A DNA stretch of 43,961 bases from Candidatus Thorarchaeota archaeon (GCA_016840385.1 JAEOSL010000014.1:1-43961); one strand, 5' to 3'. Shown: positions 1 to 10,798, counted from the first letter of the stretch. The notes: a model not told the origin generated them from the sequence alone. Made by a program: numbers and translations.

Positions 1-1
1 G

Positions 2-436
2 GCATGCAGGCATAGAGGCTCTCCACGTTCAGTGGAAGAGATTGCTGAGCACTCACGCGAAGGCAAGAAGAAGATCTCTGCACACTACAGAATGCTAGTG
101 ACGAAGCTAAAGATACGAATGCCAATCTCATCACCAGGAAACTATGTTCCGAGATTCATCTCAGAACTGAATCTGCCTAGAGAGGTACAACGAACGACCA
201 TGGAGATTCTTACGAGGGCTAAAGAAGTCCGCGGTCTTGTGACTGGTAGAGACCCTAGAGGTCTGGCTGCCGCCGCTATCTACGTCGCATCGATAATCAA
301 TGACTGCCGAGTGACACAGAGGGCCATCTCCAGAGTGAGTGGAGTGACCGAAGTGACCATTCGCAACCGGTACAAGGAGCTCGTGTCCAAGCTAGGCTTG
401 ACCATGGCAACTCCTTCCACTGTATCAGCAGCATAG
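2..436 (+). CDS. tfb: Transcription initiation factor TFB (TFIIB), 5' truncated
   Basis: TFB recruits RNA polymerase to TATA-bound TBP in archaea. The frame is open from the left edge, and the residues read before the first GTG (position 32), ACRHRGSPRSVEEIAE, match the TFB cyclin fold, so the gene begins outside the window. Visible are the end of the first cyclin repeat (VPRFISELNLP linker) and the second repeat with GRDPRGLAAAAIYVAS and its helix-turn-helix VSGVTEVTIRNRYKEL, which in the family contacts the BRE upstream of TATA. The N-terminal zinc ribbon and B-finger are not in view, so completeness cannot be judged. The stop codon is TAG at 434-436. Family assignment is secure. Which TFB paralogue this is cannot be told from the fragment. 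Confidence 0.95.
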   Translation, partial: ACRHRGSPRSVEEIAEHSREGKKKISAHYRMLVTKLKIRMPISSPGNYVPRFISELNLPREVQRTTMEILTRAKEVRGLVTGRDPRGLAAAAIYVASIINDCRVTQRAISRVSGVTEVTIRNRYKELVSKLGLTMATPSTVSAA

Positions 437-1003
437 TACTAGCTACGGGCCGCGGGAAACTGCGGCCACTTCATTTTCTTTTACAAACCACCATAATTAG
501 AGAGAGGACGTACTATCATTGATGCGTGGAATGAGTGAGATAATAGTAGCTATGATGTGCTGATAGTACAAATGTAACTGGAAATATTAGTTCGTTCTTT
601 CCTATTTATACTCGTGCGGATTTCTTCATTGATTTTGAGAGAAAATGCTCGTTTGGGAGTGAATAATGAGCAAAAGTGAGCACATGATTTTGCGAGTAGG
701 ATTCCGACAGCAATCGGGTATAGATATTCGGTAATACACAATGAATAGACACGAACTCCCACCCACAAAACCCCCAACCGAGCCATGGAACGAACGCAAA
801 GCACCCCCGACCAAGCCACCCACTGAGCCATGGATGATCAGACTTGATACAAAGAATCAATTCTCTGCTCCTTGGTAGGGTATAGAATCTGTGAGCATGT
901 GAAGCTTCCATTAAGCTTCCATCTCACACAAAACCATTTTCTTTTGTAATCAGTTATTTCTCAACTAGCATATTATACATATAGTCCAATTTCATTAGTT
1001 TTC
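437..1003. other. Long stretch without a gene
   Basis: About 570 bases between the TFB gene and the next gene. Short open frames on the minus strand here have low-complexity, tryptophan- and cysteine-rich translations and no ribosome-binding sites, so I do not call them. A short tandem duplication of AAGCTTCCAT is visible around 902-921. No tRNA, CRISPR repeat or convincing structured RNA was seen. The right end (971-984) carries the promoter of the following gene. Confidence 0.6.
971..984 (+). promoter_or_regulatory. TATA-box promoter of the 1004 gene
   Basis: The AT-rich sequence TATTATACATATAG is centred about 27 nt upstream of the ATG at 1004. That is the distance at which archaeal TATA boxes sit from the transcription start, so the transcript is probably leaderless. 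No Shine-Dalgarno motif precedes the ATG, which agrees. Confidence 0.55.
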
Positions 1004-2980
1004 ATGCGAATAATGAGTTTGGATGCAGATTCTATGGATATGCGTATTACTGTCTATTTACCATCAGGTTTAGTAGAAGCAGGAATCATTTCATATTCGG
1101 TAGATGGACCCATAATTACTCTTGATAAGGGAGATATTATTCGTGATTCAGACCCTCAAGGAGATCTATCGTTTACTTTCCAAAATCAAACTGAAAAACT
1201 TCAAATATTGTCTGATGAAAAAATTTGGTTTAGATCTACCTCAACAATGAGAAATTATTCTACAACTGAAATTTCAAAGGCTGAGATGTATCCTAAAAGC
1301 ACTGGGGGATGGATTACTGGCTTAAGTGAAACAGGAGATGAAGCATTACTCATTACTCACCCAATTGTAAATCACGATAAGTACTTGCTATTGATACTTG
1401 ATTTAGCCAACCAGGACATACTAAATGTACAACTAGTGAATCCATATGAGAGAATGGTTCTTTTCATGCAAACAGACATGGATGAGTATTGGAAATTGTA
1501 TGGAGGATCAGATGTTGAAATTAGAAAATCACTTCTTGATGGACTTCTCAATTCCCAGCCACCAAAATGGAATGAATTAGCAGCACTTGCTGGAAGTGTG
1601 AATGTACCGAATCTGAAGATTGGTAAAACAATGAGGGATACAATGGATCAATTGGTCCCAGAATCGTTTCCTGACAATGTGCGGGAAGAGTTGATGGCGT
1701 TTCTATCTTTAGTCACAAAAACAACAATTCCTGACGAAGATCCATTGGACATTAGCGTCAAGTATAGACCAACTCCTCTCATTCACAATTTATTCTTTCA
1801 CCATATCCAATGTTTGATTGAAGGTGATGCAACTCCAGAATATGTCAAGGTTTTCACAATGGCAGATAGGGGGCTTCTTCCAATTGCGATTGAACCATCA
1901 ACAACAGCTATTGAGAATAATCCGTGGGATAACGCATGGTATCAACTTACAAGTATGTTCCGAGATAGACGTAGTCGCATAGTGCCCATTGTAAAGGAAC
2001 TTAATCAAAATCAAGAAATCATTACTGGTATTCCAATTTCAAAAGAGCAAGCAACTCGTTCAAAGAAGATATGGATTGATAGATTTGCTATGATTTTGAA
2101 TGCGCTCCAAATTAGAGGTCATGTCCAGAATCAGAGTATCGGTCTAAGAACTATGATCTATCTTGGAGGAGCTCATAGGTGGCCTCACAAGCACCTTTCA
2201 TGGACTGCAAGATTGGGAAGTCATACGGAGAAACCTCCTTACATTCAAGTGATGGTTATGCCACCGTCTGCCGCTGAAAGAATCAAGAGATTGCGAACAA
2301 ATATCTCAGAAATATCATGGTCTGTGAGCAATATCAATTACGATCTATTCATTGATTCAAAGCAAAAATGGAAGGCCAATACTACACGTATCTTGAAATC
2401 GCTCGAGGGGAACAGAAGTTTGAAACAGCTGGAACGAGAATTCCATGCTAATCCTACTAGAAAAATACACACTCCGAGTTTTGACGAATCTAAAGTATTG
2501 GGTCTCATTACTTGGAGTATGTACGTAAGTTTATTGGAACTGGGAGATTATAGCAAATTTCTGAACATTACGACAGACCGATTTAGGGAAATCCTTACCA
2601 ATTTGAGGGACAACAATATTCTTCGTCTACAGTACTATTTACCTATTGCAGGCCTTGCATCAATCTGTTTTGTATGCAATGGACCATCGCAAAAGATACG
2701 ATCCCTTTCAAGAGCACTTCTGAAACATGCACCAAGTACAACTGGAATGATAACTGAAAATGGAGAACGATGTTATATTATATCCAGAATGCCGGAAGAA
2801 TCGGTTTATGATATTGCTACACAACTTCCAGAAAAAGCAAAGGAAATTGATATGGAGGTTAAGGTGTTCAAAGCTAATGCATACGCAGCTTATACGCATA
2901 ATCTCTATCAACGACTTCTCAGAGATGATGGAACCTGGGATGATGATATTTCAGGACTCCTGAGTCAAATCCACACTTAG
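1004..2980 (+). CDS. Tandem winged-helix / Lrp-type ligand-domain protein (paralogue of 12727 gene)
   Basis: A 658-aa protein of unknown function. The N-terminal ~80 residues look beta-rich (RITVYLPSGLVEAGIISYS), followed by a mainly helical middle. The last ~310 residues can be read as two winged-helix plus alpha/beta (RAM/ACT-like) modules, with LRTMIYL ending the first helix-turn-helix and NNILRLQYYLP ending the second. The second module aligns end to end with the C terminus of the 653-aa protein at 12727-14688: the LRL-YLP wing, the G-IcfVCNG strand, LPEKAKE and a final G-W-D motif. In the Lrp/AsnC family such domains bind small effectors, so a ligand-sensing transcription regulator is an inference. 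No membrane segments. Another ATG follows at 1013. The gene looks AT-richer than the repair operon and stands alone behind a leaderless-type promoter. Confidence 0.7.
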   Translation: MRIMSLDADSMDMRITVYLPSGLVEAGIISYSVDGPIITLDKGDIIRDSDPQGDLSFTFQNQTEKLQILSDEKIWFRSTSTMRNYSTTEISKAEMYPKSTGGWITGLSETGDEALLITHPIVNHDKYLLLILDLANQDILNVQLVNPYERMVLFMQTDMDEYWKLYGGSDVEIRKSLLDGLLNSQPPKWNELAALAGSVNVPNLKIGKTMRDTMDQLVPESFPDNVREELMAFLSLVTKTTIPDEDPLDISVKYRPTPLIHNLFFHHIQCLIEGDATPEYVKVFTMADRGLLPIAIEPSTTAIENNPWDNAWYQLTSMFRDRRSRIVPIVKELNQNQEIITGIPISKEQATRSKKIWIDRFAMILNALQIRGHVQNQSIGLRTMIYLGGAHRWPHKHLSWTARLGSHTEKPPYIQVMVMPPSAAERIKRLRTNISEISWSVSNINYDLFIDSKQKWKANTTRILKSLEGNRSLKQLEREFHANPTRKIHTPSFDESKVLGLITWSMYVSLLELGDYSKFLNITTDRFREILTNLRDNNILRLQYYLPIAGLASICFVCNGPSQKIRSLSRALLKHAPSTTGMITENGERCYIISRMPEESVYDIATQLPEKAKEIDMEVKVFKANAYAAYTHNLYQRLLRDDGTWDDDISGLLSQIHT

Positions 2981-2983
2981 CAC

Positions 2984-5900
2984 TTACCCAGTCCACTCAC
3001 CGGGCATGGAACCAGCAACACCCTTCATCTTTTTCCTCATGACAATTCCGATAACTGAGATGATTCCAAATCCACCAAGCAGAGATGTATTTCCTGCGTC
3101 CAACTCTAGCTGTAATGACTCACGTACAACTGCTATTGCCAAGGGATAAGTACGCTCGATTGTTATAGGAAGTCCGAACACAGTCACATTGAGTGAATAA
3201 GTCCCTTCAATAATTGGTAGAAAGTCAATGTCTAAGATAGAGTAAGGATCTATTTCAAAGGTCCATGAATCGAGTTCTTCCTGACTCGGACTGAACAATA
3301 CTGCATCTAGTGAACCAATCCAATCTCCCCTAGTTCCCAACACACTCACAGAGATGCTCACCGTATTCTCACGACCAGTAAAGAGGCTCCCTTCATTTGT
3401 GATAGAAAGGACCAAGACAGGAGTTATCTCGATGACCATCTCACTAGAACAAGGAGCCTGTGAGTCAGACCCATCGAATGTGATGATGACAGTATGAGAA
3501 CCAGCTAGGAGTCCGACAAGATTGTGACTAATTACACCACGACTTCCAGTTACAAGGGTCTCATTCATCTCAAAGACACCTCCATTGAAAATCGTTAAAG
3601 TGATAGTTTCTCCACTTTGCCCACCAATTGCTCCCTCAAGAGTAATAGTGAGTGGAACAATAGCCCCGAACTCAGATGACTGAGGAACATCAAGACTTAC
3701 CGAACTTTCATGCCTCACAAGAACTACAATCTCAGAAGTTGATTGATTGTAGAAATCATCACCCTCAAACAAAATCACGACCCTGTACTCACCTGTAAGA
3801 ATAGGAGTCCAAGAAACCTCAGTACCCGTAAATGAGGAAGCGAGGAGTGTTCGTGTACTTAGAGGATTACCATAGATCTCACGACCAAGAGGATCATAGA
3901 TACTGACCCAGACGTCAACGCTATCGATAGCATCCATCAACGAATCATTGAGGAAGAATGTCAGAGAGTGAGGAGTTGAAATAAAACCTGTAAGACCTTC
4001 TTCATCGACATTCAGTGATGTGATACTTGTGATAGTGAAGTCAATAGTAGATATACAGCCCAATCGTTCAGTGTCAGGTTCAACACTGACTGACAGTGTG
4101 TAATGTCCTACTGGGAGACAGTTGATGAACAGATCCACCGAGGTTTCGTTCCACAGCAATCGACTGGTCAGGTCTACAAGTCCTTGTGGTCCAGTAAGCT
4201 CGATAGTGATGCCAAGTTCACTGAGAGTGATTGGAACAGATATCTCATCTGTTATGGATATCATGAATCCATCCTCAGACACACGATCCACAGTGGATGG
4301 AATCGATGCTAATACCTCTGTTGTCCCTCGAACCCAAAATTCCAGAGCTGCATTAGATGCATAGTAATGACTAGTACTTGTGAAGGAAACGATGAACGTG
4401 ATATTGCCCATGCGGTCCAGAGTGATATCAAGAATCATTGGTGATGTTCCTGTCTGAATCAAATCTCCTTCGACGACGAGTCCATAGATGTGATGTCTTG
4501 CCTCAAAATGCACAGTGAATCCTTCCAAGGGAGTTCCACCAGAATCTTCGAGAAGGATAGAGAATGATGCATCATTGATACCTGCAATGACATCGACGGG
4601 ATTGAGTAGATCAAGTAGGATCACAGTTCCGTACTTCACATTGATCTCATCAGAAGAACTTGAAGGAAGATAGACGCCTAATCCTGCGAAAGATGTGTCA
4701 AGCGTCCAGAGTCCCTCTTCATCTATTGAAACAGACCAAACTACGAACCCAGTTGCGTCTGTTATCAACTCAACTGGACCAAACGAGCTAGCACCGGGAC
4801 CATCAAGATACAAAGTGATGTTACGTCCCACCATGGGGTCTCCAACATGATCTAAGAGTTGAGCAAATATATCCAAGGTCTCTCCAACCTCAATCTCCAG
4901 TTTTGAAATTAAGAGATTGATTTCTGTAGTTGCGTAAATTGTATGAATTGTAGAATCAATGAAGCCATGGGCGGATACTGAACCAGTTGATGTGAAGGAC
5001 ACGGCATAGAGACCTACCATCCCCGGAGTAAATTCCACAATGGCAAGACCTTGAACAACCGATACTGTGATTGAGTTTGTCCAAAGTCCAAGCTTGACCT
5101 GTTGACTATACGGGTCATATACAGTCACAGTAATGGATATCCCGTCAACGAGTCCACCAAGATCATCAGTCACTGAGAAGGATATGTTAGTCAGTGTATT
5201 GACAGCAGGAGGAGATGGGTCTAATGAAACTATAACACTACAGTTGGTCATAACAATCAATTGGTCTTGAACATCTCCACCAATGAGGAACTCTTCTGCG
5301 ACAGGTCCTGCATTGACAATCAAGACACCATGAGCATCATCAGCGAAGTACGTGACACTTGCCATTCCAGATGAATTAGTTAACACATCTGCAGTCCACA
5401 ATGGAACAAGATCCATTCCTAGCACTTCAAAGTGAATAGATACGCCAGCTTGTGGGATTGCTGTTGTCAGGTTATAGACCAAAGTAGTCGAGTCAAACAG
5501 ATCGATTTGTGCGGGAGCAATCCAGAGTGTTCCATCAACAAGTTCAAGGACGGAGCTTGTTGAAGTTGTTGAGTTTGTAAGGAACAGAATGTTTCCTACA
5601 TGAAGAATCGTAATATCAGCTAGCCCACCCTGTGATGGATACCAAGTAATAGTGACCAATCCATTTTCAGATGGTACTTGAGCAACAAAGACCTCAACAC
5701 CCTCCTGTTCAATACTGAGATGAATTGTACGTCCGATGATGAAATCACCAAGAGAATCTAGGAGCGCTACTTGTAACTCTAGAGGATCTCCCACAATACA
5801 ACTGGGATCGTGAAATAGTTGGATTATTGGGGTAGTATAGACTCGTTGCGCCGCTGAGTCACTTGCAGAGGAATTGAATCCGTAACCAGCATAGGTCGCA

Positions 5901-8900
5901 GTGATCACAAAATCTCCAACATGGTTGAACGGTTGAGCCAGAGTACATTGTCCCGATGCATCAGAAGTTCGAGAGTACACGTTCAATATCGTTCCATTAC
6001 TCCAAGTCACTGTGATGTCTATTGTTGCACCCACCATAGGAGCGCCGCTGAAGTCAAGAAGCAACACAAGAACACCCACTGTAGAACCTTGTTCGACAGG
6101 TTGTCCAGGAATCGATACGGTAAGAGTTGTATCAGCTGTTACGAAACTTGTTTCACTATCAATGGCTTCGAGAAGCCAACCCTGTGATGCAACCTGTACT
6201 TGTACAATCAATTGACCAGGAGTATCAAAGTTCAGAGTAATGGTAACTAAACCTGCAGCATTTGTGATATCATCTGTATCATAGAGAATAGAGCCATTCA
6301 ATGATACAATAGTATGAACTGTAGCACCGATGATTGGATTTGAATTGCCATCAGACAGATCAATCTCAATTGTATCACTAGCAGGAGCAACAAGACCTGA
6401 TGGAATGATGATTGAAACTATGGGGGTCTCGTATACTCCGACTCCAATGTTCGAGTATCCTGCAAAGTACCATGACTGTCGCACTGAAGTGACAGTGATA
6501 TCATTAATTCCCCTTGAAGAAGGAGTCCATGAAAAGAACACAAGTCCACCAGACGTCGTGGAGATATTTGTATAATCAACACCACCACCCGGCCGTTCAA
6601 CAGATATTGTTACAATGAGACCAGATATTGGATTTGAAAGATGGTCAGTAGCAAGAACCTGAATCCATCCAGGCACACCAACCTCCGGAGAGGGGTTGTA
6701 ACTTATAGAGAGTGTAACAGGAATCAGGATGTCAAAGTCAAAGAGTTCAAAGGCTGAGCTTCGAGATGATGTACCTGCATAGTCAGCTTCGAATCTGAAT
6801 GAACCTGCAGAAGAAGCACTCCACTGCATCGATACATGACCACTAGAGTTCGAAGTAAGAGTCTGCTCCATCAAAATAGTTGAAGGAAGAAGGATAACTC
6901 GAAGTGTTATCGATTGCCCTGGAACAGGATTGGATATCAAGTCCTTCAATTGAGCCCAAAGGGTTCGGACGCCACCAATGGTTTCCTCTGAGACTACACC
7001 ACCTAGGTCTAGCTGGCTTGATGACCATGAAACCACCACATCAGAATCAGACGAACTAAGAAGGAATCCAACACCAGAGAAATCAACTTGTGCCAGATAG
7101 TTGCCGTTCTCGGAAAGTGTAATTGTCACTGTAGCATGACCTGTTGAATTGGTAGTGAGAATAGTGTCAACAATTGTTACCAGTGAGGGTGAAGTGATAG
7201 TGACATGCACACTTTGCCCACTTAAAATTTCAGCACCTTGGGTTGTGAGTTGCAGTGTTAGTGTTACGGTTGAATGTTGATCGAATGTCCCAGTACCAAT
7301 CCAAGCGACTACGGTTGATTCATAGACGTGTATAGTTCCCTGAGCTTGACTATCATCTAACGTACCATTCCCATTGAATGATAGAATGAATGTGAAATCA
7401 CCTCTATATGATGGTGTCCACGAAAATGAACCGACACTGGATTCCGAGATTAGAACAGTAGAATAGACTACAACATCGAGGTCATCTTTGATTTCCAATG
7501 AAACTTCTTGATTAGCAATTAGCGAATCATTTTCTTGAAAGTGTAAGGACCAGTCGATAACCAACTCAGAGTCGACAAGTCCATCAGTCTCAGATATGAT
7601 TGTCAGATAGGTCAGATTAGGTTCTGCGATTGTAACATCATCTCTGAGTACTAGTGGAGAACAATTAGGGACATCGATTGTGATTGTAAGATTGTGAACT
7701 CCTGCATCAAAGTCTGTACTGGGAATTGAGAACCAAAACGGAGAAGCCTCGTCATAGCTATATTGTTGATAGCTTGGAGGATCACCAAGACGTATTGTGA
7801 CGTGACCAACGCCAGCATCCCCACCACCTGTGAGGGTCCAAGAAGCTGTGGCATTGATGTTTTCACCCATCTTGACAATTGGAGTTTCAAGATCGAGAGA
7901 CCCTTGTAGAGTTCCAGTGACATCAACAGTGAGTTTGTCGAATGCTCGAGATGAGCCCCAGTCTGCGACCATGATGAAAATGTCCCATGAACCTAATGAC
8001 TCCAAAGCTGAAGGAACTGCCAGTGATAGAGTATCCGAATTCCCAACATTCGTGTAGAAAGTGCTCTCACCGAATGCATCTACAATGACTGAATGACTTG
8101 GTTGAGAAGATGAGATACTTATTGCTATATCAAGTGTTGAACCAAGTTCAGTGGTTGCACCTGTACTTGCGCTAAGACTGAGTCCCAGAGGATCATAGAG
8201 TTGACAGCGAAGCCCAAGAATTGATACCATCTTGAGAACACTTGCAGTGAATACAGGTTGCCACTGAATGGAACTGTTGAACCATCCGTTTGTGAAGTGA
8301 GTGGACCTCAGGGCACTGAGTACAATGGTAGTATCTACTGAATCAAGATTTGCAGAGAAAGCTGAGCGGAGAAGAGATAGCGTAGCTACATCCATGCTCA
8401 GTGCCGCGAGGTCGGTGTATTGAACACGAGATTCAATTGAAGCTGTAATTTCTGCTGCCATAGTTGTGGTGACAATTCCTAGTCTAAGTGCAGCTTGAGT
8501 CGAAAGAAAATCGATAGCTTCTTGGAAACCAGCAAAGGGTTCAAGCGTCCACCCTGTGGAATCCCAACTTCCAGAGCTGTATTCGGATAGGATTGCAGTT
8601 TCCAGGGCCGCACGATATGGGATAGTATCCAATTCGTCGATTAGGAATAAGGTCTCAACTGCTGCTACAGAGTGCTGCATATGTGCAGTTCCCATGAATG
8701 AAGTTGGTCGATAATGACCAGTCATATACTGACTTTGAGATAGATAGAGTGTGATATCAGAGATCAGTGTAGAGTCGAGATCAACTCCAAGAGTGTCTGC
8801 AACTGAAGCTCCGAAATATTGTATCCAGACACTTTTTGTACGATATTGACTAAGCCCATATTCGGGTGAACTAGTGGTGGTTAGGTTTGACCAGAATGGA

Positions 8901-10798
8901 TACACTCGTAGAGTATCAAATCCATTGAGGTATGCGAGTACAAGATCTAAGTCGACTGTTGGTGAAGCATGTACTAGACGACTTGTTTCGAGCAACCAGC
9001 TTGTCCACATAAGTGAGGGAAGATTGTCCATTGCTTCAAATCCAATATCAGTTGTAATTGAATCAAGGTAGGTCATAATTCCGGAAGCAATCAGACCAGA
9101 AGTTTCACTAAGAGATTCTAGACAAAAAGCAACGCGAGAGGTTTCTCTGGTTTTAGCAACCAAATCATTGGCTGCATCTTTCATTCCAAATCCACCGGAT
9201 AATAGCTGGTTGTTAGAGAACCATTGAAGACTAGTTGTCCTATTCTCTGAACTAAGAGTACCAAGTAATTGCATAGTAGCCAGAGCTGACGCAGTGCCCG
9301 TGACAACCTCTTCATCGAGACTATTTGTATTTCTGAAGGAACCGTTTCCAACTGCAGTTCGTGTTAAAATCCAGCTTGTTAATTTTACGGGGTCAGGATG
9401 AGCCTTTCCAATGAAAGCAAGAGACCTCAGATATTCAAGTGCATAGTTTGTACAAGGAGAAATGCTTGTCGGATTGGAACCGATTGAACCCCAAAGGTCA
9501 GGGTCACTTGTCTTTGATCCATCTATTACGAGAGACCTCAACCATAGCTCCAGGTCATAAGTTAAGATTTCACCAAGTTGTCCTGAAACAGCTAAGGCTT
9601 CTGTCACATAGAGAGTAGTCGTGATGTAATTATCAAACCCACCTGCTGCTTCCTGCCGTGAACTAAGATATTGAACAATCTCAGTTACAGGAAATTCTCC
9701 GGTGAGTCCCATTGTTGTCAGGAGCCAAAGTCCCTGAGCAGTGCTTTGACAGCTCACAGTACCACCAGCTGCAGCTGTCATGAAACCTGTTTCAGACCCA
9801 TAATCAATCATGAGTGTATTTAGAATGTCACGAATCAATGGAGTGTTGTCCGTAATCCAGTTTGTCCAGCTTGTCCCCTCGAGAAGATCTTCCGCAGAGT
9901 GAGCTGTGTAATATGCTGAAACCAGAAGAGGTGTGTGGGGATAATTGAATCCACCAGCAAGTATGTTCCCTTCTGAAGTTTGGTGTGTTGCCAGTTCAGT
10001 AGCAGTGTTAGTTTCCCGTATTGCATTACAAAATGCCACCGTATTTTCTAAGAGACCTTGACCTGTGGTAGTAAGGAGTGAGGGATTCTCAAAAGCAAAG
10101 AGAAAGATGTCCAATGGCCAAGCATCAAATCTTAACGGGGAAATAGTTGGTGTTGAACTACCTGTCAGGTTAACCAACAGGGACTTCTCTGTATGTATTG
10201 TGTCCACAGGAAGAACCAGGCCAACCTCTGTACTCAGAGTTGCACCAATTGCAAGAGGAACTGGTTGTGAAAGGAAGACTGCCCCTGCATACTCCGGCTC
10301 AGTGGCAAGAGTAGTCGCAACAGGAGCAGTCATGGAGGGTGGACCGCGACCTGAGAGCCGATGAAGCAACCAAACCGACCGTCCAGCAAGTATCAGTGTG
10401 ACGTCTTCCCGAATGAGGAGATCCAATAGAATCTGTGAAACTTGATTCCCACTAGATGACCCAAGACTACCATCAATCAGTATCGCAGGAGCCCCATGTA
10501 GCAATGATGGGTCTGCAAGAATATCACTGGTCTGGAATACTAGATTGGAAATTCCCATTCCATCTAAAATTGCAGCCCAGCTTGAACCGCGATTTGAAAT
10601 ATCTCCTCCAACTAACTCCAACACAATGTATGAATTGGGGGAAATTGAAACTCCAGGATCTGTAGATATGACTCCAAGGTCATCCAGATCATTCTGGGTA
10701 CCTGTATCATCTAACCCTAACTGGTTAGGACTAGTTGTAAATGGAATACTTCCAAACAGCATGCAGACCAAGAGTAGAGATAGAACTATTCGTCTCAT
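2984..10798 (-). CDS. Giant exported protein: GATase-like domain, alpha/alpha toroid, Ig-like repeats, C-terminal anchor
   Basis: About 2,604 aa. The chosen ATG at 10798 starts a classical signal peptide (MRRIVLSLLLVCMLFGS) and follows a GGAGG at 10811-10815, with 12-nt spacing. An ATG at 10870 in the same frame would add 24 charged residues. Next comes an alpha/beta region resembling class I glutamine-amidotransferase-like folds (HGAPAILIDGS, VTLILAGR). Then come ~580 residues of helical repeats with GGF, NGSF and GSW motifs typical of prenyltransferase/squalene-cyclase alpha-alpha toroids. The rest is roughly 1,700 residues of beta-sandwich repeats of about 95-100 aa, invasin/Big-like, with recurring SWTP, GxFxF and GTP-x-x-x-F patterns. 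The C terminus is a single hydrophobic segment (LLGGFGIISVIGIVM) followed by RKKMKG, a membrane anchor or sorting signal. It is probably a cell-surface stalk or adhesin. No catalytic residues or CGEQ thioester motif were seen. It converges on the 1004 gene. Confidence 0.85.
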   Translation of the reverse strand: MRRIVLSLLLVCMLFGSIPFTTSPNQLGLDDTGTQNDLDDLGVISTDPGVSISPNSYIVLELVGGDISNRGSSWAAILDGMGISNLVFQTSDILADPSLLHGAPAILIDGSLGSSSGNQVSQILLDLLIREDVTLILAGRSVWLLHRLSGRGPPSMTAPVATTLATEPEYAGAVFLSQPVPLAIGATLSTEVGLVLPVDTIHTEKSLLVNLTGSSTPTISPLRFDAWPLDIFLFAFENPSLLTTTGQGLLENTVAFCNAIRETNTATELATHQTSEGNILAGGFNYPHTPLLVSAYYTAHSAEDLLEGTSWTNWITDNTPLIRDILNTLMIDYGSETGFMTAAAGGTVSCQSTAQGLWLLTTMGLTGEFPVTEIVQYLSSRQEAAGGFDNYITTTLYVTEALAVSGQLGEILTYDLELWLRSLVIDGSKTSDPDLWGSIGSNPTSISPCTNYALEYLRSLAFIGKAHPDPVKLTSWILTRTAVGNGSFRNTNSLDEEVVTGTASALATMQLLGTLSSENRTTSLQWFSNNQLLSGGFGMKDAANDLVAKTRETSRVAFCLESLSETSGLIASGIMTYLDSITTDIGFEAMDNLPSLMWTSWLLETSRLVHASPTVDLDLVLAYLNGFDTLRVYPFWSNLTTTSSPEYGLSQYRTKSVWIQYFGASVADTLGVDLDSTLISDITLYLSQSQYMTGHYRPTSFMGTAHMQHSVAAVETLFLIDELDTIPYRAALETAILSEYSSGSWDSTGWTLEPFAGFQEAIDFLSTQAALRLGIVTTTMAAEITASIESRVQYTDLAALSMDVATLSLLRSAFSANLDSVDTTIVLSALRSTHFTNGWFNSSIQWQPVFTASVLKMVSILGLRCQLYDPLGLSLSASTGATTELGSTLDIAISISSSQPSHSVIVDAFGESTFYTNVGNSDTLSLAVPSALESLGSWDIFIMVADWGSSRAFDKLTVDVTGTLQGSLDLETPIVKMGENINATASWTLTGGGDAGVGHVTIRLGDPPSYQQYSYDEASPFWFSIPSTDFDAGVHNLTITIDVPNCSPLVLRDDVTIAEPNLTYLTIISETDGLVDSELVIDWSLHFQENDSLIANQEVSLEIKDDLDVVVYSTVLISESSVGSFSWTPSYRGDFTFILSFNGNGTLDDSQAQGTIHVYESTVVAWIGTGTFDQHSTVTLTLQLTTQGAEILSGQSVHVTITSPSLVTIVDTILTTNSTGHATVTITLSENGNYLAQVDFSGVGFLLSSSDSDVVVSWSSSQLDLGGVVSEETIGGVRTLWAQLKDLISNPVPGQSITLRVILLPSTILMEQTLTSNSSGHVSMQWSASSAGSFRFEADYAGTSSRSSAFELFDFDILIPVTLSISYNPSPEVGVPGWIQVLATDHLSNPISGLIVTISVERPGGGVDYTNISTTSGGLVFFSWTPSSRGINDITVTSVRQSWYFAGYSNIGVGVYETPIVSIIIPSGLVAPASDTIEIDLSDGNSNPIIGATVHTIVSLNGSILYDTDDITNAAGLVTITLNFDTPGQLIVQVQVASQGWLLEAIDSETSFVTADTTLTVSIPGQPVEQGSTVGVLVLLLDFSGAPMVGATIDITVTWSNGTILNVYSRTSDASGQCTLAQPFNHVGDFVITATYAGYGFNSSASDSAAQRVYTTPIIQLFHDPSCIVGDPLELQVALLDSLGDFIIGRTIHLSIEQEGVEVFVAQVPSENGLVTITWYPSQGGLADITILHVGNILFLTNSTTSTSSVLELVDGTLWIAPAQIDLFDSTTLVYNLTTAIPQAGVSIHFEVLGMDLVPLWTADVLTNSSGMASVTYFADDAHGVLIVNAGPVAEEFLIGGDVQDQLIVMTNCSVIVSLDPSPPAVNTLTNISFSVTDDLGGLVDGISITVTVYDPYSQQVKLGLWTNSITVSVVQGLAIVEFTPGMVGLYAVSFTSTGSVSAHGFIDSTIHTIYATTEINLLISKLEIEVGETLDIFAQLLDHVGDPMVGRNITLYLDGPGASSFGPVELITDATGFVVWSVSIDEEGLWTLDTSFAGLGVYLPSSSSDEINVKYGTVILLDLLNPVDVIAGINDASFSILLEDSGGTPLEGFTVHFEARHHIYGLVVEGDLIQTGTSPMILDITLDRMGNITFIVSFTSTSHYYASNAALEFWVRGTTEVLASIPSTVDRVSEDGFMISITDEISVPITLSELGITIELTGPQGLVDLTSRLLWNETSVDLFINCLPVGHYTLSVSVEPDTERLGCISTIDFTITSITSLNVDEEGLTGFISTPHSLTFFLNDSLMDAIDSVDVWVSIYDPLGREIYGNPLSTRTLLASSFTGTEVSWTPILTGEYRVVILFEGDDFYNQSTSEIVVLVRHESSVSLDVPQSSEFGAIVPLTITLEGAIGGQSGETITLTIFNGGVFEMNETLVTGSRGVISHNLVGLLAGSHTVIITFDGSDSQAPCSSEMVIEITPVLVLSITNEGSLFTGRENTVSISVSVLGTRGDWIGSLDAVLFSPSQEELDSWTFEIDPYSILDIDFLPIIEGTYSLNVTVFGLPITIERTYPLAIAVVRESLQLELDAGNTSLLGGFGIISVIGIVMRKKMKGVAGSMPGEWTG

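Noticed and set aside
510..570. Possible C/D box small RNA (GATG and CTGA words)
   Set aside because: The C and D words are at wrong distances, with only one base between the second C-like and D-like box, and no terminal stem forms.
550..911. Minus-strand short open frames in the 437-1003 gap
   Set aside because: The translations are rich in Trp, Gly and Cys with no ribosome-binding site and overlap each other in different frames.
2984..10798. Alpha-2-macroglobulin-like thioester protein
   Set aside because: A toroid and beta-sandwich repeats are present, but their order is reversed and no CGEQ thioester motif occurs.
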